DNA from: SIG299 sp051880375
Lineage (GTDB): Bacteria > Bacillota > Clostridia > Lachnospirales > Lachnospiraceae
Length of the DNA stretch: 61,311 nucleotides
Assembly (NCBI GenBank): GCA_051880375.1
Contig: JBJENV010000052.1
Location: forward strand, 1 to 61,311
Reading direction: 5' to 3'
Shown here: one piece after another, positions 60,556 through 61,311 of the stretch
Numbering within the stretch: the stretch's first letter is position 1
Layout: each line of letters begins with the position of its first letter
Translations under genes and position numbers: made by a program
Notes under the pieces: generated by a model
The model's input: only the letters and a program-made list of their open reading frames with translations
What the model was told of the DNA's origin: nothing
Database searches by the model: none

Positions 60556-61311
60556 CTGTTTTATCCTGTTCTTCTTCGTCATTCCACGGAAGCTCAGGCG
60601 GCGGCGTCACCTGATACCGATTCCCGTCCTCCGCACCGTCTGCTTCGTTTTCATCCGGTTCCGGCTCCCTGTCCGGTGTCTCCGTAAGTTCTCCCTCTGA
60701 ATTTCCTGCTTCCTGAGTGTTTCCCTCACTTTCCTGCTCCGACGCCGGAAGCCTTGTTGCCTTGACCGGCTCGTAAGGCGGAAATTCCAAAACCGGAAGA
60801 CCTTCATGAAGCTCATCCATAAAGTTCTTCCAGACAGACAGCGGATAGGTACTTCCGGAAAGCGTATCGACACGCTTCGGCATGTCACAGCCAATCCAGA
60901 CGCCGGTCGTATAATATGCGGTATAGCCGACAAACCATCCGTCCTTTTTGTCACTTGTCGTCCCTGTCTTTCCTGCTGCCACCGCAGTTTCCAGATTACC
61001 TTTTTTTGCGGTGCCGTCCGTCAGGACACCGTGCAGTAAATCCGTCATCAACCGTGCCGCATTTGTTTCGTACACCCGATATTCCTTTTGCACCGCATAG
61101 GTACTGTCTCCTAACAGCTCTTTTCCCTCACTGTCGGTGATCCGTACAATACAGGTCGGCGTCCGATAAACGCCGTCGTTTTCCAACGCCGCATAAGCGC
61201 TTGTCATTTCCAGTGCGCTGACACCATAGGTCAGACCACCAAGTGCCGCCGCAGGTACCATATCGCTGTCCACAATCCTTTTAAAGTTCATCTTTTTCAA
61301 ATAAGACAGCC
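60542..61311 (-). CDS. Class A penicillin-binding protein, C-terminal part (cut by right edge)
   Basis: About 256 residues of the transpeptidase end are visible; the frame enters from the right edge. LTYGVSALEMTSAYAALENDGV is the region conserved between the active-site motifs in PBP1-type enzymes, and GKTGTTSDKKDGWFVGYT holds the KTG motif, followed by WIGCD. The last 75 residues are a disordered Glu/Pro/Asp-rich tail (PDREPEPDENEAD), common on Firmicute PBP1 proteins. The SxxK and SxN motifs and the glycosyltransferase domain lie outside the window. Convergent with prs. Confidence 0.93.
   Translation of the reverse strand, partial: LSYLKKMNFKRIVDSDMVPAAALGGLTYGVSALEMTSAYAALENDGVYRTPTCIVRITDSEGKELLGDSTYAVQKEYRVYETNAARLMTDLLHGVLTDGTAKKGNLETAVAAGKTGTTSDKKDGWFVGYTAYYTTGVWIGCDMPKRVDTLSGSTYPLSVWKNFMDELHEGLPVLEFPPYEPVKATRLPASEQESEGNTQEAGNSEGELTETPDREPEPDENEADGAEDGNRYQVTPPPELPWNDEEEQDKTEDPH

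Overview
The window is a gene-dense stretch of a moderate-G+C Firmicutes chromosome. The gene set points to the Clostridia, most likely a gut-type Lachnospiraceae: a T-box before proS, paired glgC/glgD, spoVG, a tandem DnaD-domain protein with a DnaI-like loader, CsoR/CopA, HrcA/CIRCE control of clpB and UgpC/MsmK-type sugar ABC transporters. Most genes are on the minus strand. No tRNA, rRNA, CRISPR array, insertion sequence or phage gene was seen. The two edge genes, clpB (left) and a class A penicillin-binding protein (right), are cut by the window.

Layout, left to right. 1-8.4 kb: clpB with a CIRCE operator, an MFS transporter / glycerophosphodiesterase / diguanylate cyclase set, and a csoR-copA copper operon whose copA ends in an in-frame copZ-like domain with its own ribosome binding site. 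8.4-12 kb: a large secreted Ig-like metallopeptidase candidate and an XRE regulator with a glycine-repeat tail. 12-24.7 kb: AraC regulator, MATE exporter, pepF, hflKC, a HAD phosphatase, phosphoglucomutase, a PEGA protein, a CotS-like pseudokinase and cca.

24.7-37.1 kb is the main accessory locus. A GH4 enzyme with the CHEV motif of alpha-galacturonidases, a six-helix membrane protein, two LplB/LplC-type permeases, a 745-residue solute-binding lipoprotein, and then two successive modules, each of two unrecognised four-helix membrane proteins plus a UgpC-type ATPase, followed by an AraC regulator. I read it as an uptake and hydrolysis system for pectin-derived (galacturonide) oligosaccharides. 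The GH4 promoter overlaps a catabolite-repression (cre) site. The four small membrane proteins are the best candidates in the window for something undescribed.

37.2-61.3 kb: a MATE exporter, proS under a T-box, an LtaS-like enzyme with a C-terminal TIG-like domain, a split HMA-protein/zinc-cadmium ATPase system with an ArsR regulator, then a long minus-strand run (PdaC-like deacetylase, pth, mfd, PrsA-like lipoprotein, arsR) and glgC-glgD-spoVG. From 55.3 kb the plus strand carries murC, dnaD, a dnaI-like gene and prs. The 280-bp gap between murC and dnaD holds a cluster of about seven DnaA boxes, which suggests DnaA control of the helicase-loading genes or DnaA titration. Many intergenic gaps hold readable sigma-A promoters with 16-17 bp spacers and factor-independent terminators; these decide most transcription-unit borders proposed here.
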